In this document: positions 49,983-59,350 of the stretch, in pieces | How the letters are laid out: the number at the start of each line of letters is the position of its first letter | Numbering within the stretch: the first letter of the stretch is position 1 | Source of the DNA: Streptomyces uncialis | GTDB taxonomy: Bacteria > Actinomycetota > Actinomycetes > Streptomycetales > Streptomycetaceae | Direction: 5' to 3' | Assembly (NCBI RefSeq): GCF_036250755.1 | Contig: NZ_CP109583.1 | Location: forward strand, 2,232,001-2,296,000 | DNA length: 64,000 bases | The notes under the pieces: generated by a model | The model's input: the letters and a program-made list of their open reading frames with translations, nothing else | Told to the model about the DNA's origin: nothing | Databases searched by the model: none | Program-made: the position numbers and the translations under genes

Positions 49983-51104
49983 GTGCCTGCCACCTTCCGA
50001 TCCACCGCCCTGCGCCGCCACCTGGCCGTCGCGGCGGCCCTGCCGCTCCTCGCGATCACCGCGGCCGCCTGCGGCTACGGCTCCGAGGCCGACGAGGACA
50101 CGGCCGACAAGGCCGCCCCGGCCGCGAACGCCAAGAAGCTCTCCGCCGACACGGTGAAGATCGGATACTTTCCCAACCTCACCCATGCCACCGCGCTGAT
50201 CGGTGACCACAGAGGGCTCTTCCAGAAGGAACTCGGCGGCACCAAGGTGTCGTACTCGCAGTTCAACGCCGGACCGTCGGAGATCGAGGCGCTGAACTCG
50301 GGCTCCATAGACATCGGCTGGATCGGCCCCTCCCCCGCGATCAACGGCTACACCAAGTCCAACGGTGAGAACCTGCGCATCGTCGGCGGTTCGGCCTCCG
50401 GCGGGGTGAAGCTCGTCGTCGACCCGAAGAAGATCAAGACGGTCGACGACGTCAAGGGCAAGAACATCGCCACCCCGCAGCTCGGCAACACCCAGGACGT
50501 GGCCCTGCTCAACTGGGCCGCCGAAAAGGGCTGGAAGATCGACGCGCAGAGCGGCAAGGGCGATGTCAACGTCGTCCGCACCGACAACAAGATCACCCCG
50601 GACGCCTACAAGGCGGGGTCCGTCGACGGTGCCTGGGTGCCGGAGCCGACCGCGTCCCGTCTGGTGGCCCTCGGCGGGAAGGTCCTGCTCAACGAGGCCG
50701 ACCTGTGGCCGGACAAGAAGTTCGTGATCACGCATGTGATCGTGTCGCAGAAGTTCCTCAAGTCCCACCCGGACGTGGTCGAGGCGGTGCTGCGCGGCAC
50801 GGTGAAGACCAACGCGTGGATCAACGCCAACCCGGACGAGGCCAAGAAGGCCGCCAACGACAAGCTGAAGGCCCTGTCCGGCAAGCCGCTGCCCGCGGAC
50901 GTCCTCGACAGCGCCTGGCCGTCGATCGAGTTCATCGACGACCCGCTGGCGTCGACCCTGAAGACCGGGGCGGACTACGCGGTGAAGGCGGGTCTGCTGG
51001 AGGACCCGGACCTGGACGGCATCTACGACCTGTCGACCCTGAACAAGGTCCTGAAGGCCGAGGGCAAGCCCGCGGTCGAAGACGCCGGGCTCGGCGTCAA
51101 GTAG
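49983..51104 (+). CDS. ABC transporter substrate-binding lipoprotein (sulfonate/taurine type)
   Basis: 373 residues from GTG 49983. The signal ends in a lipobox (ITAAACG). The SsuA/TauA-type fold has IGYFPNLTHATALIGDHRGL, SGSIDIGWIGPSPAINGY and KPAGVDGAWVPEP-like GSVDGAWVPEPTASRLV. It should capture an organosulfonate, or a related anion, outside the membrane. Placement right after the sulfate genes supports a sulfur source. Expected partners, an ATPase and a permease, follow on the same strand. Confidence 0.9.
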   Translation: MPATFRSTALRRHLAVAAALPLLAITAAACGYGSEADEDTADKAAPAANAKKLSADTVKIGYFPNLTHATALIGDHRGLFQKELGGTKVSYSQFNAGPSEIEALNSGSIDIGWIGPSPAINGYTKSNGENLRIVGGSASGGVKLVVDPKKIKTVDDVKGKNIATPQLGNTQDVALLNWAAEKGWKIDAQSGKGDVNVVRTDNKITPDAYKAGSVDGAWVPEPTASRLVALGGKVLLNEADLWPDKKFVITHVIVSQKFLKSHPDVVEAVLRGTVKTNAWINANPDEAKKAANDKLKALSGKPLPADVLDSAWPSIEFIDDPLASTLKTGADYAVKAGLLEDPDLDGIYDLSTLNKVLKAEGKPAVEDAGLGVK

Positions 51105-51133
51105 CGGTTCCCCGACCTCAGGAGGTGACGACC

Positions 51134-51922
51134 ATGGCCACGACCTTCGCCAAGGCCGCCGACGGTATCCGGCACGCCGCTCCGGCGGCCCGGATCGAGC
51201 ATGTCTCGAAGTCCTTCAACGGTCCCGCCGGGGCCCAGCTCGTCCTGGACGACATCACCCTCGATGTCGCGCCCGGGGAGTTCGTCACCCTCCTGGGGGC
51301 GTCGGGCTGCGGGAAGTCGACCCTGCTGAACCTGGTCGCCGGGCTGGACCGCCCGAGCACCGGGACCATCAGCACCGAGGGGCGGCCCGCCCTGATGTTC
51401 CAGGAGCACGCGCTGTTCCCCTGGCTCACCGCGGGCAAGAACATCGAACTCGCCCTGAAGCTGCGGGGTGTCACGAAGTCCGACCGCCGCGACAAGGCGG
51501 AGGAACTGCTGGAGCTGGTACGGCTGAAGGGCTCGTACGGCAAGCGGGTGCACGAGCTGTCCGGCGGGATGCGGCAGCGGGTGGCGATGGCCCGCGCGCT
51601 GGCGCAGGACAGCCAGCTGCTGCTGATGGACGAGCCGTTCGCCGCGCTCGACGCGATCACCCGCGATGTGCTGCACGACGAACTGACCCGCATCTGGCGG
51701 GAGACGAAGGTGTCGGTGCTGTTCGTGACGCACAACGTGCGGGAGGCGGTACGGCTCGCCGAGCGGGTCGTACTGCTGTCGTCCCGGCCCGGCCGGGTGG
51801 CGCACCAGTGGACGGTGGACATCCCGCAGCCGCGCCGTATCGAGGACAGCGCCGTCGCGGAGCTGTCCGTCGAGATCACCGAAAAACTGCGTGGGGAGAT
51901 CCGCCGCCATGGCCAGCACTGA
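51134..51922 (+). CDS. ABC transporter ATPase (sulfonate/nitrate type)
   Basis: 262 residues from ATG 51134 after CAGGAGGTGA. Walker A is GASGCGKST, Q-loop FQEHALFPWLT, signature LSGGMRQRVAMARALA, Walker B LLLMDEPFAALD, switch His VTHN. It powers import through the next gene's permease. Its stop overlaps the permease start by 14 bp. Confidence 0.94.
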   Translation: MATTFAKAADGIRHAAPAARIEHVSKSFNGPAGAQLVLDDITLDVAPGEFVTLLGASGCGKSTLLNLVAGLDRPSTGTISTEGRPALMFQEHALFPWLTAGKNIELALKLRGVTKSDRRDKAEELLELVRLKGSYGKRVHELSGGMRQRVAMARALAQDSQLLLMDEPFAALDAITRDVLHDELTRIWRETKVSVLFVTHNVREAVRLAERVVLLSSRPGRVAHQWTVDIPQPRRIEDSAVAELSVEITEKLRGEIRRHGQH

Positions 51923-52904
51923 CCCGACCGCCGGTCACGACGGCACCGACGGAACCGGCCGGGACACCGTCCCGGCCGGGGGCGGCACCGTCACCAAGGA
52001 GGACCCCGCCAAGGGCACCGGCGCCCAGGGCCGGGCCGACAGCGATCCGCACGACCTCGCGGGACTGGAGGCCGGGCTCGACGCGCTGGACGCCGTGCCG
52101 AGCAGCCGTACCCCGCTGCGCCAGACCCTGGTGCAGAAGGTGCTGCCGCCGCTGATCGCGGTGGCGCTGGTGCTGGTGGTGTGGCAGGTCCTCGTCTGGG
52201 CGGAGGTCACCGAGAGCTACAAGCTGCCCGCGCCGGCCGAGGTGTGGGACGAGGTGGTGACCGCCTGGCAGCGGGGCACGCTCCTCGAATACATCTGGAC
52301 CAGTGTGTCCCGGGGGCTGCTCGGGTTCCTGCTGGCCCTGTCGATCGGTACCCCGCTGGGGCTGGTGGTCGCCCGGGTGAAGTTCGTCCGGGCGGCGATC
52401 GGTCCGATCCTCTCGGGCCTCCAGTCGCTGCCGTCGGTGGCCTGGGTGCCGCCCGCGGTGATCTGGCTCGGGCTGAACGACTCCATGATGTTCGCGGTGA
52501 TCCTGCTGGGCGCGGTCCCCTCGATCGCGAACGGTCTGGTCTCCGGTGTCGACCAGGTGCCCCCGCTGTTCCTGCGGGCGGGCCGCACCCTGGGCGCCAC
52601 GGGACTGCGGCACACCTGGCACATCGTCATGCCGGCGGCGCTGCCCGGTTATCTGGCGGGACTGAAGCAGGGCTGGGCGTTCTCCTGGCGTTCGCTGATG
52701 GCCGCCGAGATCATCGCGTCGTCGCCGGAGCTCGGGGTGGGCCTCGGACAGCTGCTGGAGAACGGCCGTACCGCCAGCAGCATGTCCATGGTGTTCCTCG
52801 CCATCCTCATGATCCTGATCGTCGGTATCGCGATCGACCTGCTGATCTTCAGTCCGCTGGAGCGGTGGGTCCTGCGCAGCCGCGGCCTGCTGGTGAAGAG
52901 CTGA
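51909..52904 (+). CDS. ABC transporter permease (sulfonate type)
   Basis: 331 residues from ATG 51909. A long polar N-terminus (residues 1-70, Gly/Asp-rich) precedes six membrane helices. The coupling EAA loop is seen in AGRTLGATGLRHTWHIVMPA. SsuC/TauC-type signatures include LPSVAWVPPAVIWLG and FSWRSLMAAEIIAS. It forms the membrane channel with the preceding ATPase. The long N-terminal extension is unusual for SsuC, whose typical length is about 260. Confidence 0.93.
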   Translation: MASTDPTAGHDGTDGTGRDTVPAGGGTVTKEDPAKGTGAQGRADSDPHDLAGLEAGLDALDAVPSSRTPLRQTLVQKVLPPLIAVALVLVVWQVLVWAEVTESYKLPAPAEVWDEVVTAWQRGTLLEYIWTSVSRGLLGFLLALSIGTPLGLVVARVKFVRAAIGPILSGLQSLPSVAWVPPAVIWLGLNDSMMFAVILLGAVPSIANGLVSGVDQVPPLFLRAGRTLGATGLRHTWHIVMPAALPGYLAGLKQGWAFSWRSLMAAEIIASSPELGVGLGQLLENGRTASSMSMVFLAILMILIVGIAIDLLIFSPLERWVLRSRGLLVKS

Positions 52905-52909
52905 TCGTC

Positions 52910-53710
52910 ATGAACGAACCGGTCCTGTTGGTCGTCGCCCACGGCAGTCGTGACCCGCGCCATGCCGCGACCGTGCACGCTCTGGTGGAGCGGGTACGGG
53001 CGCTGCGGCCGGGGCTGCGGGTGGAGACCGGCTTCCTCGACTTCACCGTGCCGTCGGTCGCGGCGGTACTGGAGTCACTGGCCGCCGAGGGCGTCCGGGA
53101 CGTGGTGGCCCAACCGCTGCTGCTCACCCGGGCGTTCCACGCCAAGGCGGACATCCCCGCGGTGCTGCGGGAGGCTCCCGCGGCGCTGCGTATCCGGCAG
53201 GCCGGGGTCCTGGGACCGTCCCCGCTGCTCACGGCCGTGCTGGAACGGCGGCTGTACGAGGCCGGGCTCACGCCCGGCGACAAGCCCGCGACCGGGGTCG
53301 TCCTGGCCTCGGCGGGCTCCACAGACCCGGAGGCGATCGCGGTGATCGCAGAAATCGCGCGGGAGTGGCGGCACACCGGTTGGTGCGCCGTGCGGCCCGC
53401 GTTCGCCTCCGCGTCCCTTCCCCGTACCGAGGACGCGGTACGGGAGCTGCGCGCGCGGGGGGTCCGCCGGATCGCGGTGGCCCCCTATGTCCTGGCCCCG
53501 GGCAGGCTGCCGGACCGGATAGCGCGCGGCGCGGCCGAGGCGGGCGCCGATGTGATCGCCGGGGTACTGGGCCCCGCGCCGGAGGTGGCGCGGGTCCTGC
53601 TGCGACGCTACGACGAGGCGGCGGCCCGTCCGGCGGCGTACGGTCCCCCGGCTCATGGCGCCCCGTCGTACGGCCCTGGGGCCCGGCAGCGGGTCGCGCT
53701 GGGCGCCTGA
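52910..53710 (+). CDS. Sirohydrochlorin chelatase (CbiX-type)
   Basis: 266 residues from ATG 52910. Two CbiX halves are visible: VVAHGSRDPRHAATVHALVE with the catalytic His, FLDFTVPSVAAVLESLAAEG and QPLLLTRAFHAKADIP in the first; VLASAGSTDPEAIAVIAEIA in the second, where the His is lost (AGSTD), as in other two-domain SirB proteins. It inserts Fe(II) into sirohydrochlorin, the last step to siroheme, which the sulfite reductase of this cluster needs. The C-terminal 30 residues are Pro/Ala-rich. Confidence 0.9.
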   Translation: MNEPVLLVVAHGSRDPRHAATVHALVERVRALRPGLRVETGFLDFTVPSVAAVLESLAAEGVRDVVAQPLLLTRAFHAKADIPAVLREAPAALRIRQAGVLGPSPLLTAVLERRLYEAGLTPGDKPATGVVLASAGSTDPEAIAVIAEIAREWRHTGWCAVRPAFASASLPRTEDAVRELRARGVRRIAVAPYVLAPGRLPDRIARGAAEAGADVIAGVLGPAPEVARVLLRRYDEAAARPAAYGPPAHGAPSYGPGARQRVALGA

Positions 53711-53725
53711 GCGCCTGAGTACGAA

Positions 53726-53810
53726 CCGGACACACGATCCGGACGCCGGTGTGTCCGGCAAACACGGTGGTCCCGTACCCGCTCGGGTACGGGACCACCG
53801 TGCTTGCCGG
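53726..53810. terminator. Very strong terminator with an overlapping alternative hairpin
   Basis: 53755-53780 pairs with 53785-53810 at 25 of 26 positions over a four-base loop, between convergent genes. A second exact inverted repeat, CCGGACACAC (53726-53735) with GTGTGTCCGG (53749-53758), shares four bases with the first stem, so the two cannot both form fully. Confidence 0.85.
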
Positions 53811-53821
53811 ACCGGTCGGGG

Positions 53822-55363
53822 TCAGTCCTTGGGGGTGAGGCCCAGCAGCGGCGGGTACTCACCGCTGTCGGCGTTGACCAGGGTCCAGCCGTCACCGGGC
53901 CCGCCGAGGAGTTGTGTGTCCATGCCGATCTCCAACCCCGCTTCGTCGACCACGGCGCCGTGGTCGTGCTGCTTCGCACCGGTCCGCGGATCGAGACTCA
54001 GCACCCGCCGGTCCTCGACGTACACCCCGATCCGCCCGTCGGCCACCGTCAGCGATCCGACTGCGTCCCCCCAGCTGTCCGCGGCCTTGACCCGCCACTG
54101 CCGCGCTCCGTCCCGCAACGAGTACGCCGAGACGTGCTGCGGCACGTCCTCGCCGGTGGTCCGGGTGGCGGCGATCAGGGTGTTCTTGTGCACCAACGCC
54201 TTCAGCCCCGCCTGGGCCGGGAAGCGGGACTGCGCGGTGCCCAGGGCGAGTTCCTCATCCGTCCCGATCCGCTTCACCACGACGGGCTCGACGCCGTCCT
54301 CCCCGAAGGCGAGCACCGCGTCGAGCCCCCGCTCGTCACTCTCCGTCACACGGATCACGAAGGGGTCGGCGGAGATCACGTCGAGCTCGCTCAGGCTCGT
54401 CTCCGTCGGCAGGTCGTACCGACGGAGCTTCTTGCCGTCGCCGCTGTCCAGGGTCAGGACGCGGGCCGTCACCTTGCCGGCATCCAAGGGGTCGCAGACC
54501 TCCACGATCCGGGTCCGCCCACCGCCCGCGGACACGAGTGCCGGCGCGCAGTCGTCGTCCAGCCGGTACGACCAACGCGGCTTGCCGGCCCGCAGACCGA
54601 AGGCCCGGGCGCCGTCCTTCGTCGCGACGACCGCCGTCCCGCCGTCGCTCGCGACCCGCCCGCCCTGCGGCCGGGTGAAGCGGAGGTCGTCCGCGTCGAC
54701 CGTCTTCCTCCACAGGGTGCGGCCGCTGTCCGTGTCGATCGCCGCCACGGTCCCACAGGGCTTCTCGTGCCGGGCGTACGCGGCGAGCGCGATTCCCTGC
54801 GACATGGTGTCACTCATCGAGCAGAGGGACATCCGCACCGGGGCGTCGACGCTCCAGCGGTGTTCACCGCCGCGCGGATCATGGGCGATCAGGGCGTCGG
54901 GGCGGCCCCGGACCACCGTTCCGTCACCGGTCACCCAAAGGCCCTGGGCATGTGTTGTCTCGGGTCGGTCGAGCGGGGTGGTCCAGGCGATGTCCAGCAT
55001 GGGTCCGCGCAGCCACTCGGTGAGCTGCCAGCCCGGCCAGGCGATCAGCAGGGCACCGGCGAGGGGCAGCCCGATGAGACGGTTCTTGCCGAACCGGTCG
55101 GCGGCCATCAGCATCAGCCCCAGGATGAGCATGAGCACGCCGGTGAAGGTGAACACGAAGGCGAGGACGATCAGCGTGCCCGTCCCGTCCGCGCACGCCT
55201 GGGCCCTGGAGCCGCACGAACCCCCGGGTATCGAGCCCCAGCCCCGGATGTGGAAGATGACGGCCAGCACGACGAGCGCGCCCCCGAGCGGGCCGAGCAC
55301 CCAGCCGAGGGGACTCCTCCTTCCCGATGGGGTACGGTCCGGCGGTCTGCGGTCCTGTGTCAT
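53822..55363 (-). CDS. Membrane-anchored PQQ-like beta-propeller protein
   Basis: 513 residues from ATG 55363, after AAGGGGA. Three membrane helices lie in the first 115 residues (LGGALVVLAVIFHI, TLIVLAFVFTFTGVLMLILG, IGLPLAGALLIAWPGW). The rest is an extracellular beta-propeller: repeats such as GTVAAIDTDSGRTLWRKTVD, GARAFGLRAGKPRWSYRL and HVSAYSLRDGARQWRVKA match PQQ_2/YVTN-type blades. No cofactor site is evident, so it is likely a binding or sensing scaffold and not a dehydrogenase. Confidence 0.85.
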   Translation of the reverse strand: MTQDRRPPDRTPSGRRSPLGWVLGPLGGALVVLAVIFHIRGWGSIPGGSCGSRAQACADGTGTLIVLAFVFTFTGVLMLILGLMLMAADRFGKNRLIGLPLAGALLIAWPGWQLTEWLRGPMLDIAWTTPLDRPETTHAQGLWVTGDGTVVRGRPDALIAHDPRGGEHRWSVDAPVRMSLCSMSDTMSQGIALAAYARHEKPCGTVAAIDTDSGRTLWRKTVDADDLRFTRPQGGRVASDGGTAVVATKDGARAFGLRAGKPRWSYRLDDDCAPALVSAGGGRTRIVEVCDPLDAGKVTARVLTLDSGDGKKLRRYDLPTETSLSELDVISADPFVIRVTESDERGLDAVLAFGEDGVEPVVVKRIGTDEELALGTAQSRFPAQAGLKALVHKNTLIAATRTTGEDVPQHVSAYSLRDGARQWRVKAADSWGDAVGSLTVADGRIGVYVEDRRVLSLDPRTGAKQHDHGAVVDEAGLEIGMDTQLLGGPGDGWTLVNADSGEYPPLLGLTPKD

Positions 55364-55459
55364 GGATGTCCCCTTGTCCCCGGGTGCTCCCCAGCACCCC
55401 ATGAATGAAGATCACATCGTAGGGGCAGGGCTCCCGGACGGGCGGAGGGACCAGGGCAA

Positions 55460-55858
55460 TCAGAGCTCTTCGTCGTCGATGTACGGCGTGCCCTGGTGGA
55501 AGTACAGCAGCCAGCCCGCCTCGGTGCGGCGCCACACGGAACTGCGGTGGGCGAGGCGGCCGTTGTTGTCGGTGTCGAAGGTGAGGTGGACGCAGTCCGG
55601 GGTGAGCTGCACGCCCCGCATCCGTGAGGTGGTGATGGGGCGGACGCCGTTGCCGGGCCGCTCCGCGAGTGCGACGAGGACAGAGTCACGGTCCCAGAGC
55701 CGGCCGGAGGCACCGATCTCGGTGAACTCGGGGTGCAGCAGCGCGCCGACCAGTTCCGGGGAGGGCCGCACGTCCGGGTCGAGAAGCCGCAACTCCCCCT
55801 GGACGGCGGCGTCCACGGCGGACAGCGCGTCGGCCGCGGCGGACGGGGTGTCAGTCAC
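55460..55858 (-). CDS. NTF2-like/DUF4440 protein
   Basis: 132 residues from GTG 55858, overlapping the previous stop (GTGACTGA). The SnoaL/DUF4440 cone fold is suggested by VDAAVQGELRLLDPDVRPSP, HPEFTEIGASGRLWDRDSVL and RRTEAGWLLYFHQGTPY. Such proteins bind small ligands or act as isomerases. It is probably co-translated with the DUF1697 gene; a joint role is unknown. Confidence 0.85.
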   Translation of the reverse strand: MTDTPSAAADALSAVDAAVQGELRLLDPDVRPSPELVGALLHPEFTEIGASGRLWDRDSVLVALAERPGNGVRPITTSRMRGVQLTPDCVHLTFDTDNNGRLAHRSSVWRRTEAGWLLYFHQGTPYIDDEEL

Positions 55859-56468
55859 GGGTCATCTCCATGAGTCTGGTGACGGTGTTCCAGTTGCGGG
55901 ACGTGGCGACGACGCCCTTCCACAGCGCGGGCTTCGCGAGGGCGTCGGCGAGGCGGGAGCGGCCGAGCCCGTCGGGGACGTACAGGTACAGGGCGTGGTC
56001 GCCGACGCGGAACTCCTCAGGGAGGAACGCGGCCCGGTCCAGCGCCGCGAAGCGGTCCTCGTCCACGTCCTTCGAGAGGTAGGTGACGTGCAGTTGGCGT
56101 CCCTCCAGGCTCTCGGCCGGGAAGGGGCAGTCCTCGACGACGGCCCGCAGATATCCGTGGTCGCGGACCAGGATCTCCACGGCGAAGCCGAAGCGGTCCT
56201 CGACGGCCCTGCCCAGGGCGGCGGTTACGGCGTCGGTGTCCCCGCAGACGGCGGCACCGGAGCGGGCGGCGGGCCCGGCGCCACCGGTCGGCGCCCCGGC
56301 AGTGCCCGGCTCCGCCGCACCGGTCGAGAAGACCGCGTTGCCGCTCTGGAGATACGTCCGCACGTTCTCGTACCCGAGGTCCTCAAGGAGCCGTCGGAGG
56401 TCCGCCATGGGAACCTTCCGGTGGCCGCCCACGTTGATGCCCCGTAACAGCGCCGCGTACGTCGTCAT
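55851..56468 (-). CDS. DUF1697 protein
   Basis: 205 residues from ATG 56468. The family's N-terminal signature is unmistakable: YAALLRGINVGGHRKVPMAD and LGYENVRTYLQSGNAVF, and the C-terminus has VATSRNWNTVTRLMEMT. An Ala/Gly-rich insert (about residues 50-70) interrupts the fold. No function is established for this family. It forms a pair with the NTF2-like gene. Confidence 0.9.
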   Translation of the reverse strand: MTTYAALLRGINVGGHRKVPMADLRRLLEDLGYENVRTYLQSGNAVFSTGAAEPGTAGAPTGGAGPAARSGAAVCGDTDAVTAALGRAVEDRFGFAVEILVRDHGYLRAVVEDCPFPAESLEGRQLHVTYLSKDVDEDRFAALDRAAFLPEEFRVGDHALYLYVPDGLGRSRLADALAKPALWKGVVATSRNWNTVTRLMEMTRD

Positions 56469-56579
56469 GAGGTCACGATAGGGGACCTCGGGGGCCCTCT
56501 CAGGGACGCTCCGGCCCGTGCGGCCCACGGTCAGGGGGATCTGACCCATGACTTCCCGTACCGCCCGTGGGGTTCGCGT

Positions 56580-57794
56580 TCAGCCCTCGCGCGCCGCCGT
56601 GGCGGCCAGCTCCGCCTCGATCAGATCGGCCGCCCGCTTCGTCCCGCCCTCACCCGCCATGTCCGCCCGGATCTCCGCGAGCCTGCGCGCCACCTCCGGG
56701 TCGCCCACCAGGTCGAGGACGGCGGCGCGCAGCGTGTCGGCGGTCGCCTCCGCCTTGGGCACATGCCGGGCGACGCCGAGGCCCTGGAGCATGTCGGCGT
56801 TGCCGAACTGGTCGACCGCCTGCGGTACGGCGACCATCGGGGTACCCGTCGCCAGGCCCTCCTGGCTGCCGCCCGCGCCCGCGTGGGTGATGAAGGCGTC
56901 CGCCTGCCGCAGCACCGCGAGCTGCGGCACCCACGAGTGGACCTCCACATTGCCGGGCACCTCGCCCAACTCCGCGGGGTCCACGAACTTGCCGATCTGG
57001 AGCACCACATGCCAGCCCGGCAGATCCCCGAACGCCTTCACGCACTCACGGTAGAAGCCGGGTTCCTTGGTGAAGGTGGAGCCGAGCGACACCAGCAGCA
57101 CCTGCTCCGCACCGGCGGGCCGGTGCCATACGCCCTGCTCACCACGGTCGCCCTGGCAGGCGCCGACGAAGGAGTACACGGATTCGTCGACCCGGTCCGC
57201 GTTCGGCTGGAGCACCTTGGGGATGAGGACGAGACTGCGGTCGGGCCTGCCGCTGAAGTCGTCCACGGACAGGTCGAGCCCGTTCTCCGTGAGCCATTCG
57301 CCGAAGGTGTCGTAGTACGCCTTGCCGCGCGGGGTCTGCTTCAACGGCTCGAACATGGGCCGGCCGACCTCCTCCTCGTACCCCTCCCACGCGACGAGGT
57401 TCGGGGAGAGCTGCACCTGGGGAACGCCCCAGCGGTGTGCGAGCACCCGCGCCGGATACGCGGTGATGTCGGAGAGCACGAGGTCCGGTTCATCGCCCTC
57501 GTAGGCCGCGATCAGCTGCGGCAGCGCCTGCCGGGCGTCCGCGAGGAAGGGCTCGATGTTGTCGATCAGCTCGGTGCCCCACTTCTCCGGTTCGTCGTCG
57601 GTGGGCAGGGTCGAGTTCCAGAGCCGGGGTTCCGCGCCGGTCGCGGCGACCTTCTCGGCGAAGGCCGGCGGAATGGCGTAGGTGACGCGATGGCCGCGGG
57701 CGACGAGTTCCCTGATCACTTCGAGGCTCGGGTTCACATGGCCATGGGCCGCGATCGAGAACATGGCGATATGGGCAGGTCGGGGGGTAGGCAT
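56580..57794 (-). CDS. mgt: Macrolide-inactivating glycosyltransferase (MGT family)
   Basis: 404 residues from ATG 57794 (ATG 57806 adds four residues). A GT-B enzyme of the OleD/Mgt group: catalytic-His region [20 protein letters not shown], then [20 protein letters not shown], and the UDP-sugar site [20 protein letters not shown] with [22 protein letters not shown] split as expected. It transfers glucose to a macrolide or similar aglycone, giving resistance. A near-perfect palindrome lies just upstream of the start, suggesting repression by a TetR-type protein encoded elsewhere. Confidence 0.92.
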   Translation of the reverse strand: MPTPRPAHIAMFSIAAHGHVNPSLEVIRELVARGHRVTYAIPPAFAEKVAATGAEPRLWNSTLPTDDEPEKWGTELIDNIEPFLADARQALPQLIAAYEGDEPDLVLSDITAYPARVLAHRWGVPQVQLSPNLVAWEGYEEEVGRPMFEPLKQTPRGKAYYDTFGEWLTENGLDLSVDDFSGRPDRSLVLIPKVLQPNADRVDESVYSFVGACQGDRGEQGVWHRPAGAEQVLLVSLGSTFTKEPGFYRECVKAFGDLPGWHVVLQIGKFVDPAELGEVPGNVEVHSWVPQLAVLRQADAFITHAGAGGSQEGLATGTPMVAVPQAVDQFGNADMLQGLGVARHVPKAEATADTLRAAVLDLVGDPEVARRLAEIRADMAGEGGTKRAADLIEAELAATAAREG

Positions 57795-57807
57795 ACCGGG
57801 AACCATA

Positions 57808-57828
57808 CGTGAGACGATACGTCTCGTC
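57808..57828. promoter_or_regulatory. Palindromic operator before the glycosyltransferase gene
   Basis: GAGACG-ATA-CGTCTC (57811-57825), extended by CGT on each side, has the length and AT-centred symmetry of TetR-type operators. It overlaps the region just upstream of the two possible starts. No regulator gene is adjacent. Confidence 0.55.
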
Positions 57829-58017
57829 CAATCTGATTCCCGGACGCCGGGGATCACTCCGGGGGCGGGGGCCGGGGGCGGGGCGCCAGGGGGGCGGGCT
57901 CCGAGGGGCGCGGGTCGGCCAGGGGGCGGGGTCGGACGCCGGGGGCCGGGGCCGGGCCGGGGACGAGGTCGGGGCCCGGGACCGGGACCGGGACCACCGG
58001 AACCGGAACCGGAACCG
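57829..58017. repeat. Low-complexity GC-rich gap ending in hexamer repeats
   Basis: G-runs separated by CC fill 57855-57975. 57977-58017 is a hexamer run, GGGACC about three times then GGAACC three times, ending at the stop codon of the next gene. No gene seen. It may act as a transcription end for the transporter operon. Confidence 0.6.
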
Positions 58018-58018
58018 C

Positions 58019-59350
58019 TCAACGCTGGTAGCGCGCCAGCACCAGGTTCCCGTCCCGCTCCAGCCTGCGACGCAGTTCGTCCAGCCCGATGGCGCCGCTG
58101 TAGTACTCCTGGAAGGCCGGTGTCGCCACCTTGTCCTTCCACTCGGGGTAGCCCCGTACCGACGGCGCGGGCGCCGCGCGCAGATGTGCCGCCAGCGCGG
58201 TACCGGTCGCCCAGCCATGGGAGGCGGTACGCAGCGCCGGGTCCCGCAGGGCCTCTTCGCCCGTGGGCAGCATCCAGTCACCGAGCGCCAGCCGGACCAT
58301 GTTGCGCGGCTGGAGCAGGAAGTCGACGAACCGTGCCGCCTCCTCCTTGTGCGGGCTCTCCTCCGCGATCGACAGCGTCTGCGGGCTGACCCCCTGCACC
58401 GGTCCTTCCGGTCCGGCAGGCGCCGGAAGGACCCGCCAGCGGAACCCGGCCGGTGCCTGCTGCACGATCTGCTGCCGGTAGGAGAAACCGAGCGGCACCA
58501 TCGCGTACCGCCCGCCGAAGAAGCCGGGCAGGGTGTCCGAACCGCCCATCCCGAGGGTGGTGCGCGCCGCGCTGCGGTCGTCGTTCACCTGATCGCGCAC
58601 GGTCCGGGGCATCACCTCGTCACCCGGCCCGAACGTGACCCTGGCCTTGCCGTCCGCTCCCCGGACGAACATCCGGCCGCCGGTGGACAGCGACAGATTG
58701 AGCGTCGAGGAGACCGGCTCCCTGAGCGGCCAGCCCACCCCGTGCACCCCGTCCCCGGTCAGCCGCCGGGTGACCTCGCGGAACTCCGGCCAGCTCCACG
58801 GCTCCTGCGGGGTGGGGACGCGCACCCCGGAGCGCTCCAGCAGCTCCGCGTTGGCGATGAGCACCCTCGGCTCCTGGAGGAACGGAACGCCGTACACCCC
58901 GTCCCCGAAGGTCACCGTGTCCCAGCTGCGCCGGGGGATGTCCCGCTCCAGCCGCCGGGACAGCAGCCCCCGCAGATCGGCGAGATACCCCCCGTACGCG
59001 AAGTCCGCGAGATCGTCCGAGGCGTCATGGATGATGTCCGGCGCCTCGCCGCCCTCGAACGAGGTCAGCAACTGGTCGTGGACGCTGTCCCAACTGCCCT
59101 GGACATAGCTGACCCGCACCCGCGGATTACGCGCGTTCCACTCCCGGACGAGTTCCCGGGTGACGTCGACCGAGTCCTTCTGCCACGCGAGCGACTGGAA
59201 CCGCAGGGTGATCCGGCCGTCGGGACCGGTGCCGTCCCCGCCTCCCGCGCACCCGCCCAGCAGCAGCGCGAGAACGGTGAGGACCGCGAGCACCCCCGAA
59301 CGGCCGCGCACGGTCCCCGTGCTCCTCCCCTGCCGACGGCCGCGCCGCAT
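58019..59350 (-). CDS. ABC transporter sugar-binding lipoprotein
   Basis: 443 residues from ATG 59350, which overlaps the permease stop (TGATG). Lipobox LLLGGCAG. The family-1 solute-binding fold is visible in [24 protein letters not shown] sequence, [40 protein letters not shown] and a C-terminal [16 protein letters not shown]. It probably binds an oligosaccharide. Being the last gene of the operon is unusual; most such operons start with the binding protein. Confidence 0.9.
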   Translation of the reverse strand: MRRGRRQGRSTGTVRGRSGVLAVLTVLALLLGGCAGGGDGTGPDGRITLRFQSLAWQKDSVDVTRELVREWNARNPRVRVSYVQGSWDSVHDQLLTSFEGGEAPDIIHDASDDLADFAYGGYLADLRGLLSRRLERDIPRRSWDTVTFGDGVYGVPFLQEPRVLIANAELLERSGVRVPTPQEPWSWPEFREVTRRLTGDGVHGVGWPLREPVSSTLNLSLSTGGRMFVRGADGKARVTFGPGDEVMPRTVRDQVNDDRSAARTTLGMGGSDTLPGFFGGRYAMVPLGFSYRQQIVQQAPAGFRWRVLPAPAGPEGPVQGVSPQTLSIAEESPHKEEAARFVDFLLQPRNMVRLALGDWMLPTGEEALRDPALRTASHGWATGTALAAHLRAAPAPSVRGYPEWKDKVATPAFQEYYSGAIGLDELRRRLERDGNLVLARYQR

